From assembly GCF_022370755.2 (NCBI RefSeq), contig NZ_CP092364.2, positions 2,356,001 to 2,420,000 of the forward strand: a DNA stretch of 64,000 nucleotides, read 5' to 3'. Position numbers and translations under genes: made by a program. The notes below the pieces were generated by a model that was not told the DNA's origin, made no database searches, and saw nothing but the letters and a program-made list of their open reading frames with translations. Shown here one piece after another: positions 1 to 9,600 of this stretch. How positions within the stretch are numbered: position 1 is the first letter of the stretch; every line of letters starts with the position of its first letter. This DNA is from Mycolicibacterium goodii. Lineage in GTDB: Bacteria; Actinomycetota; Actinomycetes; Mycobacteriales; Mycobacteriaceae.

Positions 1-141
1 CGGGCGATATCGGGCCCGCCACGCGTCGGCAAGCTCCTCGGGATCGCCCGCCACACCTTCGGAGCGAAATGCGTCGGCGACTGCCGAGCGCCAGTCGACG
101 AGGGTTCCGAAGACGTCGAACACCAGTGCGCGTACAGCCAT
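1..141 (-). CDS. HAD-superfamily hydrolase (haloacid dehalogenase type II-like), N-terminal part
   Basis: Only the first 47 codons are inside the window; the gene runs off the left edge. It starts at an ATG at 141 and begins MAVRALVFDVFGTLVDW, the classic HAD motif I in which the first Asp of DVFGT is the nucleophile. The DVFGTLVDWR form is typical of type II 2-haloacid dehalogenases and related phosphatases. It is divergent from the RibD-like gene that follows. The family is clear; the substrate cannot be judged from this fragment. Confidence 0.85.
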   Translation of the reverse strand, partial: MAVRALVFDVFGTLVDWRSAVADAFRSEGVAGDPEELADAWRARYRP

Positions 142-250
142 GGATCGACGGTACTCTCCGGCTCGCCGGGGTGGCTGTGACGAGTTCACGGTGAGTTTCG
201 CGGACCTGACGGGTCTACAGCGTGTCGGAAAACCAACCAAGGAGGAACGC

Positions 251-898
251 GTGACCCAGCTGCTCAGGGTGCAGAACTTCAACGTGTCGCAGGACGGTTT
301 CGGTGCGGGTGACAACCAGTGTTTTGAACGCCCGTTCGGTGACGCGGATCCGGGGGAGATGTTCGCCTGGGCCGGTGCCACCGCGAGTTGGCCCAACCGC
401 ACCGACCCCGGCGGCACTCGCGGCCTGGACGACTATTTCACGCGCGATTTCGCCAACAACATCGGCGCCGAGATCATGGGTCGCAACAAGTTCGGGCCGC
501 AGCGCGGACCGTGGGCCGATCACGTATGGCAGGGCTGGTGGGGTGAGGAGCCGCCGTTTCACACCCCGGTGTTCGTGTTGACGCACCATCGGCGACCGTC
601 GTTCACATTGTCGGACACCACATTCCACTTCATCGACGCGGGTCCCGAGGCCGCGTTGGCCCTCGCGCGGGAGGCCGCGCAAGGCAAGGACGTACGTCTC
701 GGCGGCGGTGCGAGCACGGTGCGCGAGTTCCTCGACGCCGGCCTGATCGACACGCTCCATGTCGCGGTGTCACCGAACGTCACCATCGGGTCCGGTTCCC
801 GGCTCTGGGAATCGCCTGAGGAGTTGCTCGACCGGTACCACCTCGAGGTCGTGCCGAGTTCCAGCGGCGTCCTGCATCACCTGTTCTGGCGGCGCTGA
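251..898 (+). CDS. RibD C-terminal/dihydrofolate reductase-like protein
   Basis: This 215-aa protein is an NAD(P)H-dependent reductase of the DHFR/RibD C-terminal superfamily, common as stand-alone proteins in actinobacteria with unknown substrates. The GTG at 251 is chosen because AAGGAGG lies just upstream (238-244). The N-terminus is the usual beta strand (LLRVQNFNVSQDG), the middle holds the IGAEIMGRNKFGP stretch where the family has its Gly-Arg motif, and the C-terminal half has the nucleotide-binding DVRLGGGASTVREFL followed by LIDTLHVAVSPN. The family is secure; its role is unknown. Confidence 0.88.
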   Translation: MTQLLRVQNFNVSQDGFGAGDNQCFERPFGDADPGEMFAWAGATASWPNRTDPGGTRGLDDYFTRDFANNIGAEIMGRNKFGPQRGPWADHVWQGWWGEEPPFHTPVFVLTHHRRPSFTLSDTTFHFIDAGPEAALALAREAAQGKDVRLGGGASTVREFLDAGLIDTLHVAVSPNVTIGSGSRLWESPEELLDRYHLEVVPSSSGVLHHLFWRR

Positions 899-937
899 CC
901 GGCACCGACCAGCGCCGCCCCACGTCGGAGTATCGTT

Positions 938-994
938 GGTAACGTGATATTCGGTATCGGTGATAACACGCGGGTCCGACTAACGTGAGTTACC
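938..994. promoter_or_regulatory. Repeat-bearing upstream region of the histidine kinase gene
   Basis: In the 228-bp gap before the kinase, GGTAAC (938-943) is mirrored by GTTACC (989-994), and the octamer TAACGTGA occurs twice in direct orientation (940-947 and 981-988). GATAAC also occurs at 962-967. This is a plausible binding region for the adjacent LuxR-type regulator or another protein, but no partner can be assigned from sequence. Confidence 0.35.
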
Positions 995-1126
995 GGTGGC
1001 AACAGACGATGTTCCAGGGATATCTCGTCGTGTCGTCGATCTTCAGCGCCAAGCGGCGGCCCCGCCGACCGGTCCCGCAGACGTACGACCTGTCGGCGCC
1101 TGGCGTGCGTGCGGGAGATCGGCACG

Positions 1127-2284
1127 ATGAGCGTGGTTGACCAACTCGGCGACATGCGTGAACTGGCCGACACCCAGGCGGCACTGCGGCGCCTGGCGGT
1201 GTTGATCGCCAGGGACACCCCACCGTCGGCCGTGTTCGCTGCGGTCACCAGAGAGGTGCGCCTGCGCTCCGGGGCTGCCACAGCTCGAATGGTGCGTTTC
1301 GAGCCTGATGGCACAGCGACGATGGTCGCCAATGTCGGGACCGTCGGACCTCACGTCCGCGTAGGTCAGCGGTGGACCGATTTTCCGGAGACCGGGTTGA
1401 CACAGACGGTGTGGAGCACCGGACGGTCAGCGCGTGTCGACGATTATCGGAAGGTTCCGGGCGGGGAACGGTACGTGGCCGAAGGGCTGATCAGTGGAGT
1501 CGCGGTGCCGATATACGTGGGCGGACGGTTGTGGGGGTTCATCGCCATCGGCTCGGTGACCGGACCTTTGCCCGCCGACGCGGAGCGGCGCCTTGCGGAG
1601 TTCACCGGGCTGACCGCCACGGCGATCGCCACGGCTCAGAGCCGCGCGGAGATCCGCGCGTCACGCACCCGCATTGTCGCGGCCTTCGACGAGGCGCGTC
1701 GGCGTCTCGAACGTGACCTCCACGACGGCGCGCAGCAGCACCTCGTGAGCCTCGCGCTGCGGCTTGTGATGCTCTCGGACTCACCAGGTGTCACCGACTG
1801 CATGCGCAATCAGCTGAACGATCTGGCGAACTGTCTCAATACGGTGATCGACGATCTTCGCGAGCTCGCGCGCGGCATCCATCCGTCCATCCTGTCCCAG
1901 GCCGGACTCGAGCCAGCGCTGCGCGCGCTCGCCGCACGCTCGGCGGTACCGGTCGCTCTCCGGCTGCACGTTCCCTCCCGGCTGCCACCGCCAGTCGAAA
2001 CAGGGGCCTATTACATTGCAGCCGAGGCGCTCACCAATGCGGTCAAGCATGCGCGGACAACCCGCATCGACCTCGAGGCCGATCTCGACGGCGACGTATT
2101 GCGTGTCGCGGTCACTGATGACGGGATCGGAGGCGTCGCCATCTGGTCCGGTTCGGGACTGATCGGTCTGCACGATCGTGCCGCGGCATTGGGCGGACAC
2201 CTGTCCGTCCACAGCCCGACGGGGGTGGGCACCCGCATCCAGTTCGAGATCAGCTGTGCGGCAAGCGATTCCGGCTGTGCTTGA
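1127..2284 (+). CDS. GAF-domain sensor histidine kinase (NarL/DevS-type)
   Basis: This is a 385-aa cytoplasmic two-component kinase without membrane segments. A GAF sensor domain occupies about residues 20-165. A HisKA_3 dimerisation domain follows, with the phospho-acceptor His near residue 199 in ERDLHDGAQQHL, then an HATPase_c domain with the N box ALTNAVKHA near 300, the G1 box DDGIGG and the G2 box GSGLIGLHDR. The ATG at 1127 has GGGAG nine bases upstream and is preferred to a GTG six codons earlier. Its likely partner is the convergent LuxR-type regulator whose stop codon is 36 bp away. The ligand of the GAF domain is unknown. Confidence 0.9.
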   Translation: MSVVDQLGDMRELADTQAALRRLAVLIARDTPPSAVFAAVTREVRLRSGAATARMVRFEPDGTATMVANVGTVGPHVRVGQRWTDFPETGLTQTVWSTGRSARVDDYRKVPGGERYVAEGLISGVAVPIYVGGRLWGFIAIGSVTGPLPADAERRLAEFTGLTATAIATAQSRAEIRASRTRIVAAFDEARRRLERDLHDGAQQHLVSLALRLVMLSDSPGVTDCMRNQLNDLANCLNTVIDDLRELARGIHPSILSQAGLEPALRALAARSAVPVALRLHVPSRLPPPVETGAYYIAAEALTNAVKHARTTRIDLEADLDGDVLRVAVTDDGIGGVAIWSGSGLIGLHDRAAALGGHLSVHSPTGVGTRIQFEISCAASDSGCA

Positions 2285-2319
2285 CGGGTGCGAGTCCCGC
2301 GGTTGGTGCGACCGGCAGC

Positions 2320-2964
2320 TCATCGGGTCTCGAGATACCGGATGACGGCGCACACGCGGCGATGATGATCCGCACCGTCGAGGAGGTTGAGCTTCGCGAG
2401 GATGCTGCCGATGTGTTTTTCGACCGTGGTCTCGGCAAGGACGAGGCGTCGTGCGATACCGGCGTTCGAAAGCCCTTCGGCCATCAACATGAGAACCTCA
2501 CGTTCACGTGGCGTCAGTGTCTCCAGCGGATCGTTGTGACGCGCTCCCGCGGCGAGTTCCTGGACGAACGTGGAATCGAGGACCGATTCACCGTCGCCCA
2601 CGCGACGTATCGCGTCGAGCAGAACGCCCTTGCTGGAAACCCGGCTCTTGAGCAGGTATCCGACCGGATGCCCGTTGCGGAGAAGTTCTTTGGCGTGATG
2701 GGCGTCGATATAGGCCGACAGGACCAGGATCGCCGTGCTCGGGAACTCCTGTTGGATGACCTTGGCCGCATCGATTCCTTCGGTGCTGTGGCGCGGGGGC
2801 ATTCGGATGTCGACGAGCGCAAGGTCCGGGCGTTTCTCGCGGACCACATCGAGCAAGGCTTCGGCGGTATCGACCTGTGCGACCACGTTGAAGCCTTCTT
2901 GTGCCAGCAGACTGCACAGCCCCTCCCGCAGGATGGTCTCGTCTTCTGCCACGACCACGCGCAT
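2320..2964 (-). CDS. NarL/LuxR-family response regulator
   Basis: This is a DNA-binding response regulator of 214 aa. The receiver domain begins MRVVVAEDE, with the acidic pair in AEDE, the phospho-acceptor Asp near residue 52 in ALVDIRMP, and Lys in GYLLKSR. A LuxR-type helix-turn-helix fills the C-terminus: LTPREREVLMLMAEGLSN, then AETTVEKHIGSILAKL. The ATG at 2964 is preceded by GAAGG; a GTG at 2988 would add eight residues. It most likely receives phosphate from the convergent GAF kinase. Its own upstream region (3018-3049) carries an imperfect inverted repeat built on TAACAA/TTGTGTTA that may be an autoregulatory site. Confidence 0.9.
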   Translation of the reverse strand: MRVVVAEDETILREGLCSLLAQEGFNVVAQVDTAEALLDVVREKRPDLALVDIRMPPRHSTEGIDAAKVIQQEFPSTAILVLSAYIDAHHAKELLRNGHPVGYLLKSRVSSKGVLLDAIRRVGDGESVLDSTFVQELAAGARHNDPLETLTPREREVLMLMAEGLSNAGIARRLVLAETTVEKHIGSILAKLNLLDGADHHRRVCAVIRYLETR

Positions 2965-3101
2965 CTCGGCCTTCGATTCCTTGTCCACAACGACGGTGAC
3001 GACATGTTCGAACTCTTGTTAGTAACAATGCCGATAATCGTTGTGTTAATCCCGGGCGAGCCTGCCATGCTTAACCGCAACGTATTTCACACTGCGTGAA
3101 G

Positions 3102-3209
3102 TCATGCGGAGTCTCCACGAGTGATGATGTGGCGACGCAGACGGTGCTTGGCCACCGACAGCGTCACTGCCGCGGCGACCAGTAGGGTCAAGGCGACCAG
3201 GTCACACAT
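3102..3209 (-). CDS. Putative 35-aa single-pass membrane peptide overlapping the sigma factor gene
   Basis: A short reading frame starts at an ATG (3209) inside the last codons of the sigma factor gene and overlaps it by 8 bp (ATGTGTGA). It encodes MCDLVALTLLVAAAVTLSVA, a probable single transmembrane helix, followed by a basic tail KHRLRRHIITR and GDSA. The tight overlap suggests translational coupling. Position and topology would fit a small membrane partner of the sigma factor, but this is inference; it has no zinc-binding HxxxCxxC anti-sigma motif. It could be a chance frame. Confidence 0.4.
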   Translation of the reverse strand: MCDLVALTLLVAAAVTLSVAKHRLRRHIITRGDSA

Positions 3210-3819
3210 GTCGGGCGGCGGAAGCTGCGTCGTCTGCGTGCGTACCGGTTGCTCTGATCGGTGTCGTGGTTGTGGTCAAGCGGTCACGCATGCGACGACG
3301 TCCGCGATGGAGTCGGGACATCACAGTGCCCATGGGAATATCGAGTAGATCGGCGATCTGACGATATGAGAACCCCTCTACGTCGGCGTAGAAAAGCACG
3401 ATCCGAAGCGATGTCGGCAGGCTGTCGAATGCCTCCCGGACCGCGCCGTCCGGTAACTCGGCCAGGACGAGGTCTTCTGCCGAACGTTGCTGTGGCGCCA
3501 CGCGCCACCCCGCATCTTCATGATCGGTCCACCGGAAGCGGAAGAACTCGACGGGGCGCCGCTGCGAGCGGCGGTAACCGGAACGCCATCGGTTACGCAT
3601 GATCGTGTGCAGCCACGCCCGCAAGTTGGTGCCCGGCTCGAACGAGTTGAACCCGGTGTATGCGCGGATCAGGGTTTCCTGCAGGAGATCCTCCGCCTCG
3701 GGGTGGCGGCCGGTGAGTCGGCGTGCGTTGCGGTACAGATCGGGGGACAGCGGTATCACCTCGCGTTGGAACCGCTGGATCGTCTCGTTGTCCGGCACCC
3801 GCCGGCTTTCCACCGTCAC
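3202..3819 (-). CDS. ECF sigma factor, SigH/RpoE-like
   Basis: This alternative sigma factor of about 205 aa closely resembles mycobacterial SigH. Region 2 spans roughly residues 15-85 (EAEDLLQETLIRAYTGF, then GTNLRAWLHTIMRN). Region 4 spans about 128-180 (LPTSLRIVLFYADVEGFSY, then QIADLLDIPMGTVMSRLHRG). The GTG at 3819 overlaps the stop codon of the upstream 63-aa frame by 4 bp; GTGs at 3813 and 3798 are alternatives. SigH is normally followed by a zinc anti-sigma factor (RshA), but none is encoded here. Instead a 35-aa membrane peptide overlaps the stop codon. Regulon unknown. Confidence 0.92.
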   Translation of the reverse strand: MTVESRRVPDNETIQRFQREVIPLSPDLYRNARRLTGRHPEAEDLLQETLIRAYTGFNSFEPGTNLRAWLHTIMRNRWRSGYRRSQRRPVEFFRFRWTDHEDAGWRVAPQQRSAEDLVLAELPDGAVREAFDSLPTSLRIVLFYADVEGFSYRQIADLLDIPMGTVMSRLHRGRRRMRDRLTTTTTPIRATGTHADDAASAARHV

Positions 3820-4007
3820 GACGGTGGCTCGTGAGTCGGCTGCGGCATTTCGAACACCGGGAGTCGGAACCCGACGTGGACGAGTACGTCGCGACTGGAC
3901 AGTTCGAGCGGCGCCGGTAGCGCCGACGTATTCCATTGCAGGACAGGGGAGGTGATATTCATGTCCGGAACCCTGCCGGATCCTGGCGGCGGTGTCGCCG
4001 TGGTCAT
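3816..4007 (-). CDS. Putative 63-aa linker ORF between monooxygenase and sigma factor
   Basis: The frame begins MTTATPPPGSGRVPDMNI at an ATG whose ATGA overlaps the stop of the LLM gene. Its own TGA overlaps the GTG start of the sigma gene in the same 4-bp manner. Such overlaps at both ends are unusual for a chance frame and suggest a translated, coupled gene. The protein is proline-rich, has no predicted membrane segment or cysteine motif, and matches no family I recognise. It may be a small regulator of the sigma factor or only a coupling device. Confidence 0.45.
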   Translation of the reverse strand: MTTATPPPGSGRVPDMNITSPVLQWNTSALPAPLELSSRDVLVHVGFRLPVFEMPQPTHEPPS

Positions 4008-5056
4008 CCTCCAACTGTTGGCGGCGGCCACCTGGCATGTCGTCTACCTGCTGGCCAGAAGGGTGGCGGCCGGGCGCGGTCGGTGGCCAGCCCTGCGGCG
4101 CGAGCGAATGCGTGTAGCTCACGTTCGATGTCGGGCCCGGCGGGCTGGTAGACGATCTCGGTGATGCCGGCCGCGCCGTACCGGGCGACGACGTTCGCCA
4201 CGTGTGCCGGGGTTCCGGAGAGTGTGTCGGACCGTACCAGGCGCTCGAGGTGCGGCCGGTGCCGGTGATCCGGTTGCACGAGGTGGATGGCCAGGTGCTG
4301 TTCGTCGGCGGGGTAACCCTCGACGGCTTCCCGCCATGCGCGGCCCCCCGGGAGTTCGTCCACTGCCGCGGCGCCTCCCATGAGGTAGACGCGGTGGTAG
4401 CGCAACACCGCCGACGAGGCAAGCGTTTCCACCACCCGTGCCGACATGAGATTCTCGCCGTCGTCGAGCACAGTGCCGAACACCAAGTGCGAGCGCCGGC
4501 TCGGTAGAGGCTGTGCGCTCTGCTGGGGAGGCAGGACCGAGAAGATCCCATCGCCCAGTTCTTTCGCCACCGCCCCTCCGCGCGGTCCATCGGCTGCGAT
4601 GAGGATGGGAACGTCGATCGGGCGGGCAGCGCCGAAACCCGGGAGCTGGAGCATGCGTATCTTCGCGCCCTCCCACTCGGCCGTGCCCCCGGCGAGCAGT
4701 GTCTTCAGGCATCGGACGTATTCGGCTACCTCGCGCCATGGGACGGGTCGCACGCCCAGTGCGAGCCGCCCGGTGAATCCGGTCCCGACCGCGACCGACA
4801 CCCGGCCGGGGGCCTGGGCCGCGAGTTCTGAGATGGCTGCGGCGTTCACCATGGGATGACGCAGACTCGGCACCAGGACACCGGGGCCGAGTCCGATGCG
4901 GGTGGTGCGCTCGGCGCATCGGGTGAGGACCATCCACACATCGGTGATGACGGCCGGTGAGTCGTACAACCAGGCACGTCGGTATCCGAGGGATTCCGCC
5001 AGGGCGACGTGCCTCGGGGTGTCCGTCGCCGTGGCGAACGCGCACGAGATCTGCAT
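4004..5056 (-). CDS. LLM-class F420/flavin-dependent oxidoreductase
   Basis: This 350-aa luciferase-like TIM-barrel oxidoreductase uses FMN or F420 in this family. The start is MQISCAFATATDTPRH at 5056, with GGAAGG upstream. Family features are the early LAESLGYRRAWLYDS, TRIGLGPGVLVPSLRHP, and GRVSVAVGTGFTGR in the middle of the barrel. The C-terminal stretch (RARPPPFWPAGRRH) is an unusual basic, proline-rich tail. It heads a minus-strand chain of four overlapping genes that includes the sigma factor and is divergent from a GMC oxidoreductase. The substrate cannot be inferred. Confidence 0.88.
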   Translation of the reverse strand: MQISCAFATATDTPRHVALAESLGYRRAWLYDSPAVITDVWMVLTRCAERTTRIGLGPGVLVPSLRHPMVNAAAISELAAQAPGRVSVAVGTGFTGRLALGVRPVPWREVAEYVRCLKTLLAGGTAEWEGAKIRMLQLPGFGAARPIDVPILIAADGPRGGAVAKELGDGIFSVLPPQQSAQPLPSRRSHLVFGTVLDDGENLMSARVVETLASSAVLRYHRVYLMGGAAAVDELPGGRAWREAVEGYPADEQHLAIHLVQPDHRHRPHLERLVRSDTLSGTPAHVANVVARYGAAGITEIVYQPAGPDIERELHAFARAAGLATDRARPPPFWPAGRRHARWPPPTVGG

Positions 5057-5123
5057 TTTGGGACCTTCCGGAATGGTCTCGGATGTGCGATGAACCGTTT
5101 GGCGCCTCCGAGGCGTTACCAAT

Positions 5124-5143
5124 GATAACAACGCAACGTTATC
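5124..5143. promoter_or_regulatory. Inverted repeat GATAAC-N8-GTTATC between divergent LLM and GMC genes
   Basis: A perfect 6-bp inverted repeat with an 8-bp spacer lies 18 bp before the GMC start codon and within the 104-bp divergent promoter region. A GTTACC hexamer adjoins it at 5116-5121. Size and position fit an operator for a dimeric repressor acting on the GMC gene. No regulator gene is adjacent, and GATAAC/GTTACC hexamers also occur upstream of the histidine kinase. Confidence 0.45.
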
Positions 5144-5160
5144 TATGGAAACGGAGAACT

Positions 5161-6657
5161 ATGGCATCGGCACCGGTCTACGACTTCGTCATCGTGGGCG
5201 CAGGCACCGCGGGATGTGTTCTCGCGGCCCGCCTCAGCGCTCACAAGGATGTCCGGGTTTTGCTCATCGAGGCGGGAAGCTCGACGCCCCCGCCCGCGAG
5301 TACCGTGCCGCCACAGTGGCAGACGCTGCTTCACGGAACTGCGGACTGGGGTGGGCTCACCACGGTTCAGCAGACGGTGGGGCGTGCGATCCATGTCGCG
5401 CGGGGCCGCGGCTTCGGCGGCTCCTCGTCCATCAACGCGATGATGTTCGCGCGGGGGCATCGCGAAAGCTACGACGACTGGCCCGAAGGCTGGCGCTTCG
5501 ACGATCTCCTGCCGTATTTCATGCGAAGTGAAACCGCCCGAGGCGGGGACCGGGTCTTGCGGGGGCGGCACGGCCCACTGCGCGTCGGCCCGGCCGAGCC
5601 TGTCAACCCACTGCTCGCGGCAGGTCTCACCGCAGCACTCGAGTGTGGTTATGCCGCAGCGAGTGACATCAGTAGCGGAGTGGAAACCGGATTCGGCGCC
5701 GCAGACCTGACGATCGACAGCGGCCGACGACAGAGTGCGGCGGACGCCTACCTGATTCCGGCGATGGGGCGACGCAACCTCGACGTGATAACCGATGCCG
5801 TTGTGCACCGGTTGCTGATCGTGGACGGCCGCTGCACCGGGGTGGAGTTCCGCCGCAGTTCGAGCCCGTCAAAGTACGTGCGGTACGGCGATGAGGTCGT
5901 CCTGGCCGCCGGTGCCATCGGGTCGGCACAGCTGTTGATGGTGTCCGGTGTGGGTCCCGCCGACCACCTGCGGCAAGTGGGCGTCGACGTCGTCCACCAC
6001 CTGCCCGGGGTCGGTGAGAACTTCCAGGACCATCCGCTCAGTGGCGTGATCTACAGTGCAGCACAGCCCATTCCGACGCCGCAGCACAACCACGGCGAGG
6101 TGATGGGCCTGATCCGGGCCGCCTCATCCGGCGCGCCGGATCTCCAGATCCTCATGGTGGACTCCACCGAGGTCACCGGACTGGACATCCCGAACTCCTA
6201 TCTCTTCGGTGTCTCCGCGATGCAACCGCACAGTCGCGGGCGGGTTCGGCTCGTGGCACCGACGATCGACACGGCGCCCCTCGTCGACCCGAACTATCTC
6301 AGCGACGAGCGCGACTGGAAGACGATGATCGAGGGCTTCCGTATCGCCCGCGACATCGGGACCGCGCCCGCGATGGGTCCATGGCGTGGTGATGAACTCG
6401 CCCCGGGACCCGCTGTGGCAGAGGAACAATCGCTGAGACGATTTATCTGCGACTCACTCAGTTCGTACTATCACTCGGCCGGCACGTGTGCCATGGGGGA
6501 TTCGGATCAGTCGGTGGTGGACACGAACCTGCGCGTGCATGGGATCGCGGGCCTGCGTGTGGCGGATGCGTCCGTCATGCCGTCGTTGCCGTCGAACAAC
6601 CCCATGGCCACGGTCTACGGCATCGCCGAGCGCGCAGCTGACCTGATCAGCGGTTGA
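5161..6657 (+). CDS. GMC-family FAD-dependent oxidoreductase
   Basis: This 498-aa glucose-methanol-choline oxidoreductase starts at ATG 5161 with GGAG just upstream. The dinucleotide-binding motif VIVGAGTAGC sits at residues 10-19, followed by LIEAG. The GMC signature HVARGRGFGGSSSINAMMF lies near residues 80-97, and VLAAGAIGSAQLLMVSG is the second GMC signature. The C-terminal active-site region contains YYHSAGTCAMG (catalytic His) and NNPMATVYGIAERAADLI. Such enzymes oxidise alcohols to aldehydes. The carboxylic acid reductase 33 bp downstream is probably co-transcribed, so the pair may interconvert alcohol, aldehyde and acid. This is the first of three GMC enzymes in the window. Confidence 0.92.
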   Translation: MASAPVYDFVIVGAGTAGCVLAARLSAHKDVRVLLIEAGSSTPPPASTVPPQWQTLLHGTADWGGLTTVQQTVGRAIHVARGRGFGGSSSINAMMFARGHRESYDDWPEGWRFDDLLPYFMRSETARGGDRVLRGRHGPLRVGPAEPVNPLLAAGLTAALECGYAAASDISSGVETGFGAADLTIDSGRRQSAADAYLIPAMGRRNLDVITDAVVHRLLIVDGRCTGVEFRRSSSPSKYVRYGDEVVLAAGAIGSAQLLMVSGVGPADHLRQVGVDVVHHLPGVGENFQDHPLSGVIYSAAQPIPTPQHNHGEVMGLIRAASSGAPDLQILMVDSTEVTGLDIPNSYLFGVSAMQPHSRGRVRLVAPTIDTAPLVDPNYLSDERDWKTMIEGFRIARDIGTAPAMGPWRGDELAPGPAVAEEQSLRRFICDSLSSYYHSAGTCAMGDSDQSVVDTNLRVHGIAGLRVADASVMPSLPSNNPMATVYGIAERAADLISG

Positions 6658-6690
6658 CCGCACCCGACCCCAGGACGAGAGGGAGTCTCG

Positions 6691-9600
6691 GTGACTTCGA
6701 CCTACGCCATGCAAGACCGTCTGAACCGGCGCATCGCGCACTTGTATGCGACGGACCCGCAGTTCGCCGCCGCACTTCCCGATGCGGATACAGTCGCGAC
6801 AATCCGCACCAGAGAACTTCGCCTCAACGAGTTCTTCGAGACCGTGGTCGCCGCGTATGGGGACCGGCCGGCGCTCGGCACGCGCGCACGTGCGTCCGAT
6901 CCGGAGAACGACATCGGCACCTGTCCGGCGCCGCGGTTTCGAACGTTGAGTTTCCGTGAGACATGGGCGCGTGTCAGCGCCGTCGCCACAGCGCTGCGAC
7001 GTGGTGACGAGCCTCCCCTCCAACCCGGTGACGTAGTCGTGATCATCGGGTTCTCCAGCGCGGATCATGTCGTTGTCGAACTCGCCTGCGCCTATCTGGG
7101 ACTCGTCGCTCTACCCCTGGCCCACAACGCGACCGCGGCTCAATTGCGTCCGATCATCGATGAGGTCGAGCCACGTGTGGTGGCTGTGGGTGCCGGTCAT
7201 ATCAGGCTCGCGGTCGACGCCACAATTGACGCCCCATCGGTGCGTCAGGTGGTCGTGTTCGACGGTGGCGACGATGATGCGGGCCAAGAAGTGGCCGCGC
7301 TCGGCTACGTGCACCGTACGGTCCGGTTCCACACGCTGGATGGCCTCGCCGAGACGGGTTGCCGCGTGCCGGCAGAACAGCCTTACATGGGCGGATCGCC
7401 ACAGCGGCTCGCGATGATCCTCTACACCTCTGGGAGCACAGGTGCGCCGAAAGGCGCGATGTACACCGAGGCCATGGTGACCAAGTTGTGGTGTTCCGGG
7501 CTGGTGCCTGTGGAAGTACCGGTGTTCAACCTCAACTTCCAGCCGTTGAACCACGGTGCCGGAAGGTTGCCGCTCATCGCAGCATTCCAAGCCGGAGGGA
7601 CCAGCTATTTCGTGGCCGAACCCGATCTGTCGACGCTGTTCGAAGACTGGGCGTCGGTGCGGCCGACACAACTGCCGCTGGTTCCGCGGGTGGTCGACAT
7701 GTTATATCAGCGCTACCGCGCGAGCGTCGACCGCGCATCGACCTGCGGCAGCTCACTTTGTGCGGCGGAAGCGGCTGCCGCCGCGGAATTGCGGGACGAT
7801 GTCCTGGGCGGCCGCGTGTTGAACGCCTTCGTGGGCACGGCGCCGCTCGGTGAACCGATGAAACGATTCCTGGACACGGTGCTGGACATCCACGTCATCG
7901 ACGCGTACGGCACGAGCGAAGCCGGAGTGATCGCGAAAGACGGCGTCATCATGCGTCCACCGGTGCTCGACTACAAGATCATCGACGTTCCAGAGCTGGG
8001 CTACCGTCGCAGCGACAAACCCTTTCCGCGTGGGGAATTGGCGGTCCGAACCGCCTCGGCCACGCCGGGCTACTTCAAGCGTCCGGACCTAACGTCCATG
8101 ATCTTCGACAGTGAGGGATATTGCCGTACCGGTGACGTGGTCGCCGAGATCGCACCGGACCACATCTCGATCATCGACCGGCGGAATAACGTCATCAAAC
8201 TTTCGCAGGGTGAGTTCGTCGCGATCGAACGACTGGAGACGCTCTACGCCACAGCACCACTGGTACGCCAGATCTTCCTCCACGGCAATGGTGACCGACC
8301 GCGGCTGTTGGCGGTTGTCGTCCCCACCGGGGAGGCAATTGCTGCGGCACGCGACCCGGGGGGACTCAAGCGCGTGCTCCTCGAGTCACTTCAGCGGACC
8401 GCCGAAGAGCACGGTCTGCGGTCCTTCGAGATACCTGTCGACATTATCGTCGAGAACACGCCGTTCAGCGCCGACGACGGTCTGCTGTCCAGCGGCGGAA
8501 AGTTGTTGCGGCCGAGGTTGATCGAGCGATTCGGCGAACGTCTGGAGCAGATGTTCGACGATCTGGTCGTGGCACAGGTCACGGCGATCCGGCAGCTACG
8601 AACCGTGGCGGCCGCCGGGCGAACCGTTGAGGCGGTCGTTCATGCGGCCCGAGTGGTGCTGGGGGCCGACCAGGTCGATTCGGACGTCCCGTTCGTCGCG
8701 CTCGGTGGTGACTCGCTGTCGGCGCTGACGTTCTCCGATGTCCTGCGGCAGATGTACGGTTTCGAAGTGCCGGTGAGCATGATCATCAGCCCCGCCGGTG
8801 ACCTGTCACAGCTCGCAGATTTCATCGACGGGCGACGAGGAAGCGGCGCCCGTGTGTCGACCGGAGCGGTTCACGGCGAGGACGTCACCGAACTTCGAGC
8901 CGCAGACCTCAAGCTGGACAAGTTCATCGACCGCCAGGCCCTTGTCGACGCAGTGTCGTTGCCGCGGCCCACGGGCGTGCCGAATACCGTTCTGGTCACC
9001 GGGGCGAACGGTTGGTTGGGGCGGTTCCTTACCTTGGAGCTGCTGCGCCGCGCCGCACGGCGCGGAGGCACGGTGATCGCGATGGCACGTGCCCGTACCG
9101 CCGACGCCGCACGGGCACGATTGATCCAGGCCTTCGACCGCGGTGACGACGACCTGATGCGGGAATTCACGACGCTCGCCGCCGACCATCTCGACGTCGT
9201 CGCGGGTGATGTGACCGCGCCGCTTCTCGGCCTTCATCCGGTGGTCTGGTCGCGACTGACGCGCACCGTGGATTCCATCGTGCATACCGCGGCGTTGGTG
9301 AACCATCTTCTGCCCTACGGAGAGTTGTTCGGTCCCAATGTCGCCGGGACCGCTGAGGTGATCCGGATGGCCATCACCAACAAACTCAAGTCGGTGTCCT
9401 ATGTGTCGTCCATGGCCATCATCGGTGAGGGTGAGCCGTCAATGCTGAACGAGGCCGGTGATATCAGGTCGCTGAACCCGGTGCGCATCAACACTGCCGA
9501 CGGCCCGGGCACGTACGCACTTGGTTACGCGAACAGCAAGTGGGCCGGAGAGATCCTGCTGCGCGAGGCGCACGACCTCTGCAAGTTGCCGGTCGCGGTG

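Noticed and set aside
3961..4164. Plus-strand frame MSGTLPDPGGGVAVVILQLL with a hydrophobic stretch opposite the LLM gene end.
   Set aside because: Antisense to the LLM 3' end and the 63-aa ORF; weak start context. The minus-strand overlapping chain explains the region better.
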